Positions 8,668 through 18,452 of a stretch of 64,000 nt of DNA are shown here, piece by piece. Positions within the stretch are counted from its first letter, which is position 1; every line of letters starts with the position of its first letter. Where the stretch lies: NCBI RefSeq assembly GCF_029207565.1, contig NZ_JANCMW010000009.1:124001-188000 (forward strand), read 5' to 3'. Under the pieces are notes generated by a model. The model was not told where the DNA came from and made no database searches. It saw only the letters and a list, made by a program, of their open reading frames with translations. The DNA is from Marinobacter iranensis. GTDB taxonomy: Bacteria; Pseudomonadota; Gammaproteobacteria; Pseudomonadales; Oleiphilaceae. The translations under genes and the position numbers were made by a program.

Positions 8668-10488
8668 TCAGTCGGTGAAGGCCATGTGCTCGGCATTCAG
8701 TTGCATCAGGTTCTTGCTGGGGCTGAGCATGCTGGTGGCGTGGGCCTGGGCCCGGGGCAACAGGCGCTCATAGTAGAATTCCGCAGTGGCCAGCTTGGCG
8801 CGGTAGAAATCCTCCGAGTCGGCGCCACCCTTGTCCAGCCTGTCCGAGGCAACCGCCGCCATCCGCGCCCACATGTAAGCCATGGTGACGTAACCGCTGT
8901 ACATCAGGAAATCGTTGGCCGCTGAGCTCACCACATCCCGGTCCTTGCGGGCGGCCAGCATCAGGCGAACCGTCAGTACATTCCACTGCGCCGTGAGTTT
9001 GAGCAATTCCACCGAGAACGGGCGCACGCGTTTGTTCGTCAGTGTCTTGCGGGCAAAGTTGGCCACCTTCAGGGTGAATTCCCGCACAGCTCCACCCTGG
9101 GTCATCAAAAGGACCTTTCGTCCCAGCAGGTCCAGTGCCTGGATGCCGGTGGTGCCCTCGTAGAGAGTGGCGATACGGGTGTCGCGGACAATCTGTTCCA
9201 TACCATGTTCGCGAATGTATCCGTGACCACCGAAGACCTGTACACCGAGGTTGGCGGCTTCATTGCCCAATTCCGTGAGGAAGCCTTTGAGAATGGGGGT
9301 GAGGAAACCGAGCTTGTCGTCATAGGCATCGGCTTTTTTGTCGTCGCCGGTGGTGTGGCCCTCCACCATGTGATCGGCCAGCCGCGCGGCGTAATACAGC
9401 ATCGCCCGGCCACCCTCGGCAATGGCTTTCTGGGTCAGCAGCATACGGCGAACATCGGCATGGTGAATCAGGCTGTCGGCAGCCTGATCCGGTTCCTTTT
9501 TGCCGGAAAGAGCGCGCATGGAGCGGCGCTCCTTCGCATAATCCAGCGCCCATTGGTAAGACAGTTCCGCCGGGCCCACGCCCTGGATGGCGGTGCCGAT
9601 CCGCGCTGTGTTCATAAAGGTGAACATGCAGTTCAGGCCTTCGTTCTCCGGGCCGATCAGGAAACCGGTGGCGTCGTCAAAGTTCATCACGCAGGTGGCC
9701 GAGGCCTTGATGCCCATTTTCTTTTCCAGGCTGCCGCAGGTGACGCCATTGCTCTGGCCAATGCCGCCATTACCGTCGGGCAGGAACTTGGGCACGATGA
9801 ACAGGCTGATGCCACGGGTACCCTTTGGGGCCTCCGGCAAACGGGCCAGCACGATGTGGACAATGTTTTCAGTCAGGTCGTGGTCCCCGGAGGAGATGAA
9901 GATCTTGGTACCGGAGAGCTTATAGCTGCCATCTTCCTGAGGTTCCGCTTTGGTTTTTACCTGCCCCAGGTCGGTGCCGCACTGGGGTTCGGTCAGGCAC
10001 ATGGTGCCGCCCCAGCGTCCCTCGGTCAGGGGCACCAGGTAGGTCTGCTTCTGGTTCTCGGTGCCGTGGAGGAAAATGGTGTTCATGGCCCCCATCGACA
10101 AACCGGGGTACATGGAGAACGGCCAGTTGGCGGTGCCCATCATTTCCTGTTTGAGCAGTCCCATGGATGCCGGTAATCCCTGGCCGCCGTACTCTTCCGG
10201 CGCGGACAGGCCTTGCCAGCCGCCCAAGGCGTATTGTTGATAGGCCTTGCGATAACCCTCCGGGGTGGTCACCTCGCCATTTTCCAGCTTGCAGCCTTCT
10301 TCATCGCCGCTCTGGTACAGGGGGCTGAGCACTTCCTCGCAGAACTTCCCACACTCATTCAGTATCGCGTCGACAATGTCCGGCGTCGCGTTTGCACCGG
10401 TCTTTAGCCGGGTGTAGTGGTTGGGATAGTCAAAGACCTCGTTGAGCAGGAATTTCATGTCGCGCAGGGGCGCCTTGTAAACCGGCAT
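8668..10488 (-). CDS. Acyl-CoA dehydrogenase, long DmdC-like form
   Basis: 606 residues, longer than the classical approximately 380-residue enzymes. It begins MPVYKAPLRDMKFLLNEV, typical of the group that includes 3-methylmercaptopropionyl-CoA dehydrogenase DmdC and many FadE-like enzymes. FAD-binding acyl-CoA dehydrogenase motifs are visible: CLTEPQCGTDL (about 158-168), KIFISSGDHDL, and the C-terminal QVFGGHGYIREHGMEQ (about 415-430). A C-terminal extension follows. It should catalyse FAD-dependent alpha,beta-desaturation of an acyl-CoA; substrate is uncertain (fatty acid or methylmercaptopropionate). AGAGGT lies just upstream of the ATG. It is the only minus-strand gene in the first 38 kb. 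Confidence 0.9.
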   Translation of the reverse strand: MPVYKAPLRDMKFLLNEVFDYPNHYTRLKTGANATPDIVDAILNECGKFCEEVLSPLYQSGDEEGCKLENGEVTTPEGYRKAYQQYALGGWQGLSAPEEYGGQGLPASMGLLKQEMMGTANWPFSMYPGLSMGAMNTIFLHGTENQKQTYLVPLTEGRWGGTMCLTEPQCGTDLGQVKTKAEPQEDGSYKLSGTKIFISSGDHDLTENIVHIVLARLPEAPKGTRGISLFIVPKFLPDGNGGIGQSNGVTCGSLEKKMGIKASATCVMNFDDATGFLIGPENEGLNCMFTFMNTARIGTAIQGVGPAELSYQWALDYAKERRSMRALSGKKEPDQAADSLIHHADVRRMLLTQKAIAEGGRAMLYYAARLADHMVEGHTTGDDKKADAYDDKLGFLTPILKGFLTELGNEAANLGVQVFGGHGYIREHGMEQIVRDTRIATLYEGTTGIQALDLLGRKVLLMTQGGAVREFTLKVANFARKTLTNKRVRPFSVELLKLTAQWNVLTVRLMLAARKDRDVVSSAANDFLMYSGYVTMAYMWARMAAVASDRLDKGGADSEDFYRAKLATAEFYYERLLPRAQAHATSMLSPSKNLMQLNAEHMAFTD

Positions 10489-10731
10489 AGCAATACCTCT
10501 GTGATTCTGTCTCTACCGTTGGGCAGGCTGGCAGCCTTCCGTTGCCCGATGTTTTACGGCATTGCCGGCGTTCTGCCATTGACGGAAACCACCACTGCTG
10601 CTGTCAGAAAGGACAATTGGCTGAAATGACGCAAGCGCTGACGGGCAGCCTGCCTGATGATCGATAACTGCCTTGTTGGCGTATCTGAAAGGTCATTTAT
10701 CGATTTCAAATCGCCAGGGAGTGTAAAAGTC

Positions 10732-11178
10732 ATGCAAATTTCAATGGGAACCAGTGTGATCACTGGCCTGCCCCGCTATCTGTGGGTATTGTTGATGGCA
10801 GCTATACTTGCCGGTTGTGCGGGGCCGGCCCTGGAGGCTTACAGCGGCCGGAAACCAGTGCTGACACCGCAGACGTTCTTTGTTGGCGAACTTTCTGCCC
10901 GTGGTGTGGTCAAGGATTTCTCGGGTGAAGTGATACGCACCTTCGATGCCGACATATCCGCCAGTTGGGACAGTGATGGCGTCGGCACCCTGGATGAAGA
11001 GTTCCGTTTCGACGATGGCGAGGTCCAGACCCGTGTGTCATACGGCGATGACTCCATTGATGTCCGCATGGACGACTGGATGTACCTGATCACCCCGGAC
11101 ACCCTGATCAACCAGACCACCATGACAAAATGGGGTATTGAAGTCGGGGAAATTGTGCTGGTGATCAGTAAGCGGTAA
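10732..11178 (+). CDS. DUF3833-type lipoprotein, internally shortened
   Basis: 148 residues from the ATG at 10732, preceded by AGGGAG. Lipobox LAGC ends the signal peptide (Cys about 24). The family hallmarks are FFVGELSARGVVKDFSGEV, GTLDEEFRFDDGE and DDWMYLITPDTLINQTTM. From memory, the family has roughly 40-45 residues of beta structure between the DGE.QxR and DDWMY blocks. Here QTRVSYGDDSIDVRMDDW joins them almost directly, in frame. The function of DUF3833 proteins is unknown. The RND adaptor gene starts 57 nt downstream on the same strand. Confidence 0.8.
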   Translation: MQISMGTSVITGLPRYLWVLLMAAILAGCAGPALEAYSGRKPVLTPQTFFVGELSARGVVKDFSGEVIRTFDADISASWDSDGVGTLDEEFRFDDGEVQTRVSYGDDSIDVRMDDWMYLITPDTLINQTTMTKWGIEVGEIVLVISKR

Positions 11179-11235
11179 CCCTTTTTGTGCCTTCAGCCCG
11201 GGCGTGGGGATAATCAAGCAGACGGATAACGCATT

Positions 11236-12330
11236 ATGGTAAAGCAATGGTTGATTGCGCTGGTCCTCGTAGCCCTGGCAGCCGGGGGTGCCTTTTCCTG
11301 GCAGTACCTGGCTCAGGAGGAGGCGGAAGGTGCCCAGCAGGAACGCCCGGCAAGCAAGGTGAATGCCGTCAGGCCCGAGATGGAGCAGGTCAGTGATACC
11401 GTCAGGGCGGTGGGTAGTCTTCGGGCCAGGGATCAGGTGGAATTGACCACCGAAGTCAGTGGCCGCGTTGTGGAGATGAATCTGGATGCCGGAAAGCGAG
11501 TCCAGGCCGGGGATCTGCTGCTGCGCCTGGACGATCGCCAGGCCAGTGCCGATTTGCAGGTTGCGGAGGCCACCCTCGCCGACGCCCGCCGCCAGTTTGA
11601 TCGTGCCCGGAAACTTCAGGCCAACAACAGTATTTCCCAGTCCCAGGTGGATGAGTTGCGCACCGCCGTCGACGTGGCGGAAGCCCAGCGTGAGGCCGCT
11701 CGCACCCGCCTCGACAATCACCGCATCGAAGCGCCGTTCTCCGGGGTTATTGGTCTCTCGGATATCAGCCTGGGAGCCTATTTGGGCGCAGGCACCTCAG
11801 TGGCAACCCTGGACTCCACGGAGCAGATGGAACTGGGGTTTGCGATCCCCGAGCGGTTCCTGGGCCAGATCAACATCGGCCAGATGGTACGGGGCACTTC
11901 GCCAGCCTACACCGGAGAAACCTTTGGCGGTAAATTGGTGGAGTTGGGGACGCGAATTGATGAACTGAGCCGGACGTTACCGGTGCGGGCCCTGATCGAC
12001 GATCCGGACGGAAAACTCAGGCCCGGCCAGTTCATGTCTGCCACCCTCACACTCCGCGAACGTGAATCCCTGGTGATACCCGAGCAGGCGGTGATGATCC
12101 GTGGGGATGAGAAATACGTGTTCGTGGCGGAAGATGGTATCGCCCGACGGGTGTCGGTAACCCTGGGTTCCCGCATGCCTGGACTGGTTGAGATCGTCGA
12201 TGGGTTGGAGTTGGATGATCAGGTCATCGTTACCGGCCAGGATCGCCTGAGCAGTGGCGACAGGATCAGTGTGGTGGAAGGGGAAAATGTTATCCCTGAC
12301 AACCGCTTCGCGAAATCCATGGAGTCCTGA
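11236..12330 (+). CDS. RND efflux periplasmic adaptor (membrane fusion protein)
   Basis: 364 residues. An N-terminal membrane anchor or signal (about 5-25) is followed by the barrel-sandwich/lipoyl half motif VELTTEVSGRVVEMNLDAGKRV (split around the hairpin), an alpha-helical hairpin (about 98-160), the second lipoyl half (IEAPFSGVIGLS), a beta-barrel and a membrane-proximal domain. It links an inner-membrane RND pump to an outer-membrane channel. The pump gene begins 2 nt downstream, so the two are co-transcribed. No TolC-like gene is present; the pair probably borrows one from elsewhere. Confidence 0.93.
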   Translation: MVKQWLIALVLVALAAGGAFSWQYLAQEEAEGAQQERPASKVNAVRPEMEQVSDTVRAVGSLRARDQVELTTEVSGRVVEMNLDAGKRVQAGDLLLRLDDRQASADLQVAEATLADARRQFDRARKLQANNSISQSQVDELRTAVDVAEAQREAARTRLDNHRIEAPFSGVIGLSDISLGAYLGAGTSVATLDSTEQMELGFAIPERFLGQINIGQMVRGTSPAYTGETFGGKLVELGTRIDELSRTLPVRALIDDPDGKLRPGQFMSATLTLRERESLVIPEQAVMIRGDEKYVFVAEDGIARRVSVTLGSRMPGLVEIVDGLELDDQVIVTGQDRLSSGDRISVVEGENVIPDNRFAKSMES

Positions 12331-12332
12331 GC

Positions 12333-15300
12333 GTGATCCTGTCCGATGTCTCCATCAAGCGGCCGGTATTCGCAACGGTCCTCAGTCTTCTCATCGTTGT
12401 GTTTGGTCTGGCTGCGTTACTGGGATTGCCGGTGCGGGAGTACCCGGACATCGACCCGCCAGTGGTGTCGATATCCACCGATTACACCGGTGCCGCCGCA
12501 GAAGTGGTGGACACCCAGATTACCCAGGTGGTTGAAGGGGCCATCAGTGGCATAGAAGGCATCCGCTCTATTGAGTCCTCCACCGAACAGGGGGAATCCC
12601 GCACCAGTATTGAGTTCACGATCTCCCGCGACGTCGACATAGCGGCCAATGATGTCCGGGATGCCGTCTCCCGAATTGCCGACGAGCTACCGGAAGAAGC
12701 CGAAGCACCGGTGGTCCAGAAGGCGGATTCCGACGCCCGCCCGATGATGTGGGTCACCCTGCGCAGTGATGTCTGGGACAGCGCGGAACTGAGCGATTTT
12801 GCCGAACGGGTGCTCGCTGACCGGCTGTCCGTGCTTGATGGTGTTGCCAACGTGCGCATTGGCGGCGAACGCCGCTACGCCATCCGGGTGTGGCTTGACC
12901 GCGAGCGTCTGGCAGCGCGTGATATTACCGTGGCGGAAGTGGAACGGTCGCTAAGGGCCAATAACGTTGAATTACCGGCCGGCTCGGTGGACTCGTCCAC
13001 GCGGAACTTTACGGTTCGCGCGGAGGGCCGGCTGACCAACGTCGAGCAGTTCCGTGACCTGGTGATTCGTCGGGACGGTAATGACCTGTTGCGCCTGGGC
13101 GAGGTGGCCAATGTCCAGATGGGTGTGGAATCCGATGTCAGCCGCCTGAGGGCCAACGGCAAGACCGCCATTGGCATGGGGATCATTCGTCAGTCTAAAG
13201 CCAACACGGTGGCGGTGTCTGATGCCGTGCGGGCCGAGCTGGAAAAAATCCGCGAGACCCTGCCCCCGGAAGTGACGATCGCCGAAAGCTACGACGAGTC
13301 CATCTTCATCCGGGCCTCGATCAAGGAAGTTATCGTTACTCTCTCTATTGCGGTGTCCCTGGTGATTCTGGTGATCTTCCTGTTCCTGAGATCCTGGCGG
13401 GCAACGTTGATTCCGGCGGTCACCATTCCGGTGGCGGTGATCGGTGCCTTTATCGGCCTCGGTTTCCTGGGCTTCTCCATCAACGTGCTGACCCTTCTGG
13501 CGGTGATTCTGGCCATCGGCCTGGTGGTGGACGATGCCATCGTCATGCTGGAAAACATCCAGCGCCGGATTGATGAGGGCGAGCCGCCACTGCTGGCGTC
13601 ATACCGCGGTGCCAAGCAGGTAGCCTTTGCGGTCATCGCCACCACGCTCACCCTGGTGGCGGTCTTCGTGCCGATTTCATTCATGGGAGGCAACATCGGG
13701 CGATTGTTTGCCGAATTCGGCTTTACCCTGGCGGCGGCCGTGGTGTTCTCCAGCGTGGTGGCGCTGACCCTGGCGCCCATGCTGTGCTCCAAATGGTTGC
13801 GCCACAGCCCCGAATCCGCAGAAGGGCACCGGTTGTGGGCGGCCAGCGAAAACGTGCTGAATGGACTTACCCACGGCTATGAACGCATGCTTCGGTTTTC
13901 CCTGAACCAACCGGGACTGTTGCTGGGCCTGGGGCTTGTAGGGCTTATTGTTGCCATTGTGATTTTCCCGAGGTTGCCGCAGGAGCTGGCACCGACAGAG
14001 GATCGTGGCGTTATCATCATGCCCACCAGTGCACCCCGGGGGTCTACGGTTGAGTTTACCGACCATTACGTCCGCAAGGCGGAACAGGAATTGATCCCCT
14101 ACCTGGAAGACGGTGTCGCCAACCGGTTGCTGTCGATTGTTGGCTTCCGCGACGAGGAAGACAACGCCTTCATGATCATGGGGCTGTCCCCCTGGGAAGA
14201 ACGCGAGGTGAAGCAACAGCAGATTACCAGCGAACTGCGGGGCAAGCTCAGTGAGATTACCGGTATTCGGGCGATCGCCGTTAATCCGCCGGGGCTGGGC
14301 CAGCGTGGTTTCGACCAGCCGGTGGAATTCGTGGTGGCAGGGCCTGACTATGAGAGTGTCCAGGCCTGGAGCGAAGAGATCGTGGCACTCGCCAAGGAAA
14401 ACCCGAACCTGCTGAATCTGGAGACCGACTTCGAACTGACCCGCCCGGAATTGCGGGTGTCTATCGACCGGGAGCGGGCGGCAGATCTTGATGTCACCAT
14501 TGAGGATGTGGGCCTTACCCTGCAGACCATGCTGGCCTCCCGTCAGGTAACGACCTATCTGGACCGGGGAAGAGAGTACGACGTGATCCTGCAGGCGGCG
14601 GACGCGGACCGCGCAACCCCGTCGGACCTGGAGCAGATCTTTCTGCGCCCACGGGAGGGCGGCACACTGATACCCTTGGAGGCTTTGGTGTCTGTGGAGG
14701 AAATCGGCGCCAACCCCGACTTGCGGCGAATCGACCGGTTGCCGGCCGTGGTGATCAGTGCCTCCCTGGCCGACGGCTACGACCTGGGCTCTGCGCTGAC
14801 CTATCTGAACAATCTGTCAGTGGACAACCTGCCGCCGGAGGCGAGGGCCAGCTATAAAGGCCTGTCACGGGAGTTCCAGGAGTCCTCCTCGGCCATCTAT
14901 GTGACCTTCGGGCTGGCTTTCGTGATTGTCTTCCTGGTACTTGCCGCGCAGTTTGAAAGCTGGATCCATCCGCTGATTATCATGCTGTCGGTGCCTCTGG
15001 CGGTGACGGGTGCCTTACTGGGACTCTGGTGGACCGGCATCAGCCTGAATATCTACAGCCAGATAGGCATTATCATGCTGCTGGGGCTGATGGCGAAGAA
15101 CGGCATACTGATCGTCGAGTTCGCCAACCAGCTCCGGGACAAGGGCTATGAAGTGAAGGATGCCATCCTTGAAGGCGCAAGCCTGCGCTTCCGGCCGGTA
15201 CTGATGACCACCATTTCCACGGTCTTCGGTGCGGTACCGCTGGTGCTTGCGTCAGGAGCCGGGGCGGAAAGCCGGGCTTCTATCGGCATCGTCATTCTTG

Positions 15301-15482
15301 GCGGGCTGGTGTTCGCCACCACCCTGACGTTGTTTATTATCCCGGTGCTTTACAACCTGCTGGCGCGGTTTGCCAAGTCCACCAACGCGATTGCCCTGGA
15401 GCTGGAAAAACAGGCCAGTCAGTCTGCCGGGGGTCGGGGCATGGCGGCTGCACCGCAATCCAAAGAGATGGATCAGTTCTGA
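12333..15482 (+). CDS. RND efflux transporter, inner-membrane permease (HAE1 type)
   Basis: 1049 residues from a GTG start 2 nt after the adaptor stop. The protein begins SDVSIKRPVFATVLSLLIVVFG and has the two-fold RND layout: TM1, a large periplasmic porter loop, TM2-7, a second loop and TM8-12. The TM4 motif GLVVDDAIVMLEN (about 390-402) carries the paired aspartates that relay protons. It should pump lipophilic or amphipathic compounds out using the proton gradient. The substrate is unknown. The pair forms the right part of the block inserted between mnmE and mnmG. Confidence 0.95.
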   Translation: MILSDVSIKRPVFATVLSLLIVVFGLAALLGLPVREYPDIDPPVVSISTDYTGAAAEVVDTQITQVVEGAISGIEGIRSIESSTEQGESRTSIEFTISRDVDIAANDVRDAVSRIADELPEEAEAPVVQKADSDARPMMWVTLRSDVWDSAELSDFAERVLADRLSVLDGVANVRIGGERRYAIRVWLDRERLAARDITVAEVERSLRANNVELPAGSVDSSTRNFTVRAEGRLTNVEQFRDLVIRRDGNDLLRLGEVANVQMGVESDVSRLRANGKTAIGMGIIRQSKANTVAVSDAVRAELEKIRETLPPEVTIAESYDESIFIRASIKEVIVTLSIAVSLVILVIFLFLRSWRATLIPAVTIPVAVIGAFIGLGFLGFSINVLTLLAVILAIGLVVDDAIVMLENIQRRIDEGEPPLLASYRGAKQVAFAVIATTLTLVAVFVPISFMGGNIGRLFAEFGFTLAAAVVFSSVVALTLAPMLCSKWLRHSPESAEGHRLWAASENVLNGLTHGYERMLRFSLNQPGLLLGLGLVGLIVAIVIFPRLPQELAPTEDRGVIIMPTSAPRGSTVEFTDHYVRKAEQELIPYLEDGVANRLLSIVGFRDEEDNAFMIMGLSPWEEREVKQQQITSELRGKLSEITGIRAIAVNPPGLGQRGFDQPVEFVVAGPDYESVQAWSEEIVALAKENPNLLNLETDFELTRPELRVSIDRERAADLDVTIEDVGLTLQTMLASRQVTTYLDRGREYDVILQAADADRATPSDLEQIFLRPREGGTLIPLEALVSVEEIGANPDLRRIDRLPAVVISASLADGYDLGSALTYLNNLSVDNLPPEARASYKGLSREFQESSSAIYVTFGLAFVIVFLVLAAQFESWIHPLIIMLSVPLAVTGALLGLWWTGISLNIYSQIGIIMLLGLMAKNGILIVEFANQLRDKGYEVKDAILEGASLRFRPVLMTTISTVFGAVPLVLASGAGAESRASIGIVILGGLVFATTLTLFIIPVLYNLLARFAKSTNAIALELEKQASQSAGGRGMAAAPQSKEMDQF

Positions 15483-15892
15483 CATGGCCGGGTCCAGGCC
15501 TCCAGATTGTGGATAAATAGTTGGATAACCTTCGGATAAGCTTTGGTTACTATTGGAAGAAACGTTTTAAAACAAAGTGTTAATAAGTTATTTCGGTCCT
15601 TTGTAAGCTGTCAGGGATGTGGATAACTTTCTTGAAAAGTTTTCTGAGAAGGTGTCCACAAGCCGCTGAAATTTTTCGGATTTCGGTTTTCCACTATCTG
15701 TGAAACCCTGCGGGAAACGTCCGACATTGGGGCCGTGGTGTATCAGGGGTTTCTCTGACCAATCCATCTGGTTAAAATTTGCACATTCTGACTGCAATTT
15801 TCCGGGTGAGGCGTTATACTCCCCGCCCTGATTTCCAGGCTGTTTTCTATTACCCAGAATTTTTCTGATACCCCGTTTTCCGAGGTGATGTT
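15483..15892. other. DnaA-box-rich intergenic region upstream of mnmG (second origin-like region)
   Basis: A 410-nt stretch without a gene. Two perfect DnaA boxes TGTGGATAA lie at 15508-15516 and 15618-15626. Related TTGGATAA (15521-15528), TTCGGATAA (15531-15539) and GTGTCCACA (15652-15660) motifs are near, and 15540-15600 is AT-rich. E. coli oriC lies beside mnmG (gidA), whereas pseudomonads use the dnaA-rpmH gap. This region could be an auxiliary or ancestral origin, a DnaA titration site, or a DnaA-controlled mnmG promoter region. A TATACT at 15825-15830 may be a -10 element. Confidence 0.55.
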
Positions 15893-17779
15893 GTGGATTA
15901 TCCGACCCGTTTCGATGTGATTGTCATTGGTGGTGGCCATGCCGGCACTGAAGCCGCGCTGGCGGCGGCACGCATGGGTTCCCAGACCCTGCTGCTGACC
16001 CACAACATTGAGACCCTGGGCCAGATGTCCTGTAACCCGGCGATAGGTGGCATTGGCAAGAGCCACCTGGTGAAGGAAATCGACGCCCTGGGTGGCGCTA
16101 TGGCCATGGCGACCGACAAGGCCGGTATCCAGTTCCGGGTGCTGAACTCCCGCAAGGGCCCGGCGGTCCGTGCCACCCGCGCCCAGGCGGACCGGGTGCT
16201 GTACAAGGCGGCTATTCGCGAAATCCTCGAGAACCAGCCCAACCTGACACTGTTCCAGCAGGCCGCGGACGATCTGATTGTCGAAGGTGAGCGCATCACC
16301 GGCGTGGTGACCCAGTCCGGTATCCGCTTCCGTGCACCCACGGTGGTGCTGACCACCGGCACCTTCCTCGGCGGTGTTATCCACATTGGCATGCAGCAGC
16401 ACTCCGGCGGCCGTGCCGGCGATGCACCCGCCAATGCCCTGGCACAGCGCCTGCGGGAGCTGCCGTTCAATGTCGGTCGCCTGAAAACCGGTACCCCGCC
16501 CCGTATCGATGCCCGTAGCGTTGATTTTTCCGTGATGCAGGAGCAGTGGGGTGATGACCCGGCGCCGGTGATGTCATTCCTGGGTTCCCGCGACCAGCAC
16601 CCAGAGCAGGTGTGCTGCTATGTGACCCGTACCACCGAGCAGACCCACGACATCATCCGTAGCGGCTTTGAGCGTTCGCCCATGTTTGCCGGCAACATCG
16701 AAGGCATCGGGCCGCGCTATTGCCCGTCCATCGAGGACAAGGTTAACCGCTTTGCGGACAAGGACTCGCACCAGATTTTCGTGGAGCCCGAAGGGCTGAC
16801 CACCAACGAGCTTTACCCCAACGGCATCTCCACCAGCCTGCCGTTCGACATCCAGCTCGCGGCTGTGCGCACCATTCCCGGCTTTGAGAATGCCCACATT
16901 ACACGGCCCGGCTACGCTATCGAATACGATTTCCTGAACCCGCAGGACCTGCGCCATACCCTGGAAACCAAGTTTATCCAGGGCCTGTACTTTGCCGGCC
17001 AGATCAACGGCACCACCGGTTACGAAGAGGCTGGTGCCCAGGGACTGCTGGCGGGTATCAACGCGGCATTGCGTGCCCAGGAAAAGGACGAGTGGTACCC
17101 TCGCCGTGACGAAGCCTATCTCGGGGTGCTAGTGGACGACCTGATTACCATGGGCACCTCCGAGCCCTACCGCATGTTCACCAGCCGTGCCGAATACCGG
17201 TTGATCCTGCGGGAAGACAACGCCGATCTGCGGTTGACGGAAACCGGGCACAAGCTGGGGCTGGTGGACGAGAACCGCTGGCAGGCCTTCAACACCAAGC
17301 GCGAAGCCATCGCCGCCGAGCGTAGTCGCCTGGAAACCACCCGGATCCATCCGGGCACTCCCGGTGGTGAGGCCGCCAACAGCTTCCTGCGCCAGCCGAT
17401 GAACCGTGACCAGACCCTGGCGGAGCTGCTGCGGCGCCCGGAGATCAACTACAGTCATATTGCCCAGATGGCCGAGGGCATTGCAGACGATCCGGTTGTT
17501 GCGGACCAGGTGGAAATCGAGATCAAGTACGAGGGCTATATCTCCCGTCAGACCGATGAAATAGAACGCCTGCGCCGGAATGAGAATACCCGCCTGCCGG
17601 ACGACATCGATTTCGACGCCATTGGCGGCCTGTCCAATGAGATCAAGCAGAAACTCAAGGAAGTCCGGCCGGAAACCGTGGCCCAGGCCTCGCGCATCCA
17701 GGGTGTAACGCCGGCGGCGATCTCCCAGGTGCTGGTGCATCTCAAGAAGCGCGACCTGCTGCGCAAGCAATCCGCCTGA
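15893..17779 (+). CDS. mnmG: tRNA uridine-5-carboxymethylaminomethyl modification enzyme MnmG (GidA)
   Basis: 628 residues, the usual length. The GTG start follows a GAGGTG ribosome site and leads into [21 protein letters not shown], the FAD-binding Rossmann motif. Other MnmG signatures are [23 protein letters not shown] (in two parts), the cysteine of that stretch, and [13 protein letters not shown]. With MnmE it uses FAD, methylene-tetrahydrofolate and glycine to modify wobble uridine in tRNAs. It heads the mnmG-rsmG-parA-parB run; rsmG begins 8 nt after its stop. Confidence 0.97.
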   Translation: MDYPTRFDVIVIGGGHAGTEAALAAARMGSQTLLLTHNIETLGQMSCNPAIGGIGKSHLVKEIDALGGAMAMATDKAGIQFRVLNSRKGPAVRATRAQADRVLYKAAIREILENQPNLTLFQQAADDLIVEGERITGVVTQSGIRFRAPTVVLTTGTFLGGVIHIGMQQHSGGRAGDAPANALAQRLRELPFNVGRLKTGTPPRIDARSVDFSVMQEQWGDDPAPVMSFLGSRDQHPEQVCCYVTRTTEQTHDIIRSGFERSPMFAGNIEGIGPRYCPSIEDKVNRFADKDSHQIFVEPEGLTTNELYPNGISTSLPFDIQLAAVRTIPGFENAHITRPGYAIEYDFLNPQDLRHTLETKFIQGLYFAGQINGTTGYEEAGAQGLLAGINAALRAQEKDEWYPRRDEAYLGVLVDDLITMGTSEPYRMFTSRAEYRLILREDNADLRLTETGHKLGLVDENRWQAFNTKREAIAAERSRLETTRIHPGTPGGEAANSFLRQPMNRDQTLAELLRRPEINYSHIAQMAEGIADDPVVADQVEIEIKYEGYISRQTDEIERLRRNENTRLPDDIDFDAIGGLSNEIKQKLKEVRPETVAQASRIQGVTPAAISQVLVHLKKRDLLRKQSA

Positions 17780-17787
17780 GTGCGCCC

Positions 17788-18450
17788 ATGAGCGACGAAC
17801 TCTGGCAACGCCAGCTCACTGAGGGCCTGGTCGATCTTGGTCTGGAACTCGATGATGCCCGCCAGCAACAGCTGCTGGCGTTTCTGGCACTGCTGAACAA
17901 ATGGAACCGGGCCTACAACCTGACGGCCGTGCGCGAGCCGCGGCAGATGGTGTCGCGCCAGTTGCTGGACAGCCTCAGCATCCTGCCGTATGTCATCACA
18001 GACCATTTGCTGGATGTGGGTGCCGGTGGCGGGCTGCCGGGTATTCCCCTGGCCATCGCGCTACCCCAAAAGCGTTTTACCCTGCTGGACAGCAACAGCA
18101 AAAAAACCCGGTTCCTGACCCAGTGCGTGCTGGAGCTGGGTCTTGAAAACGTTGACATCATTCACGGCCGTGCCGAAAGCTGTGATCCTGCGGTCCAATA
18201 CCGCCAGATCAGCAGTCGCGCCTTCACGGCACTGGACAACCTTGTTGCCTGGTGTGGGCATTTGCTCGCGGATGAGGGCGAGTTCCTTGCCATGAAAGGC
18301 CAGTTTCCGGATGATGAGGTGGCTGCCCTGCCAGCGGGGTGGCAGGTAACATCCCGGCAGTCGTTATCGGTGCCCGGCTCGGACGGCGACCGGCACCTGC
18401 TGGTGATCGGGCGGGATTGCAGCCATCAGAATTTCACGACAGGAGGCTAG
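17788..18450 (+). CDS. rsmG: 16S rRNA (guanine-N7)-methyltransferase RsmG (GidB)
   Basis: 220 residues. RsmG methylates N7 of G527 (E. coli numbering) in 16S rRNA using S-adenosylmethionine. Visible family motifs are NKWNRAYNLTAVREP (about 38-52), LLDVGAGGGLPGIPLAI (SAM-binding, about 72-88), and SRAFTALDNLVAW (about 142-154). It is encoded directly after mnmG, as in most gammaproteobacteria, and 2 nt before the parA start at 18453. Confidence 0.95.
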   Translation: MSDELWQRQLTEGLVDLGLELDDARQQQLLAFLALLNKWNRAYNLTAVREPRQMVSRQLLDSLSILPYVITDHLLDVGAGGGLPGIPLAIALPQKRFTLLDSNSKKTRFLTQCVLELGLENVDIIHGRAESCDPAVQYRQISSRAFTALDNLVAWCGHLLADEGEFLAMKGQFPDDEVAALPAGWQVTSRQSLSVPGSDGDRHLLVIGRDCSHQNFTTGG

Positions 18451-18452
18451 TC

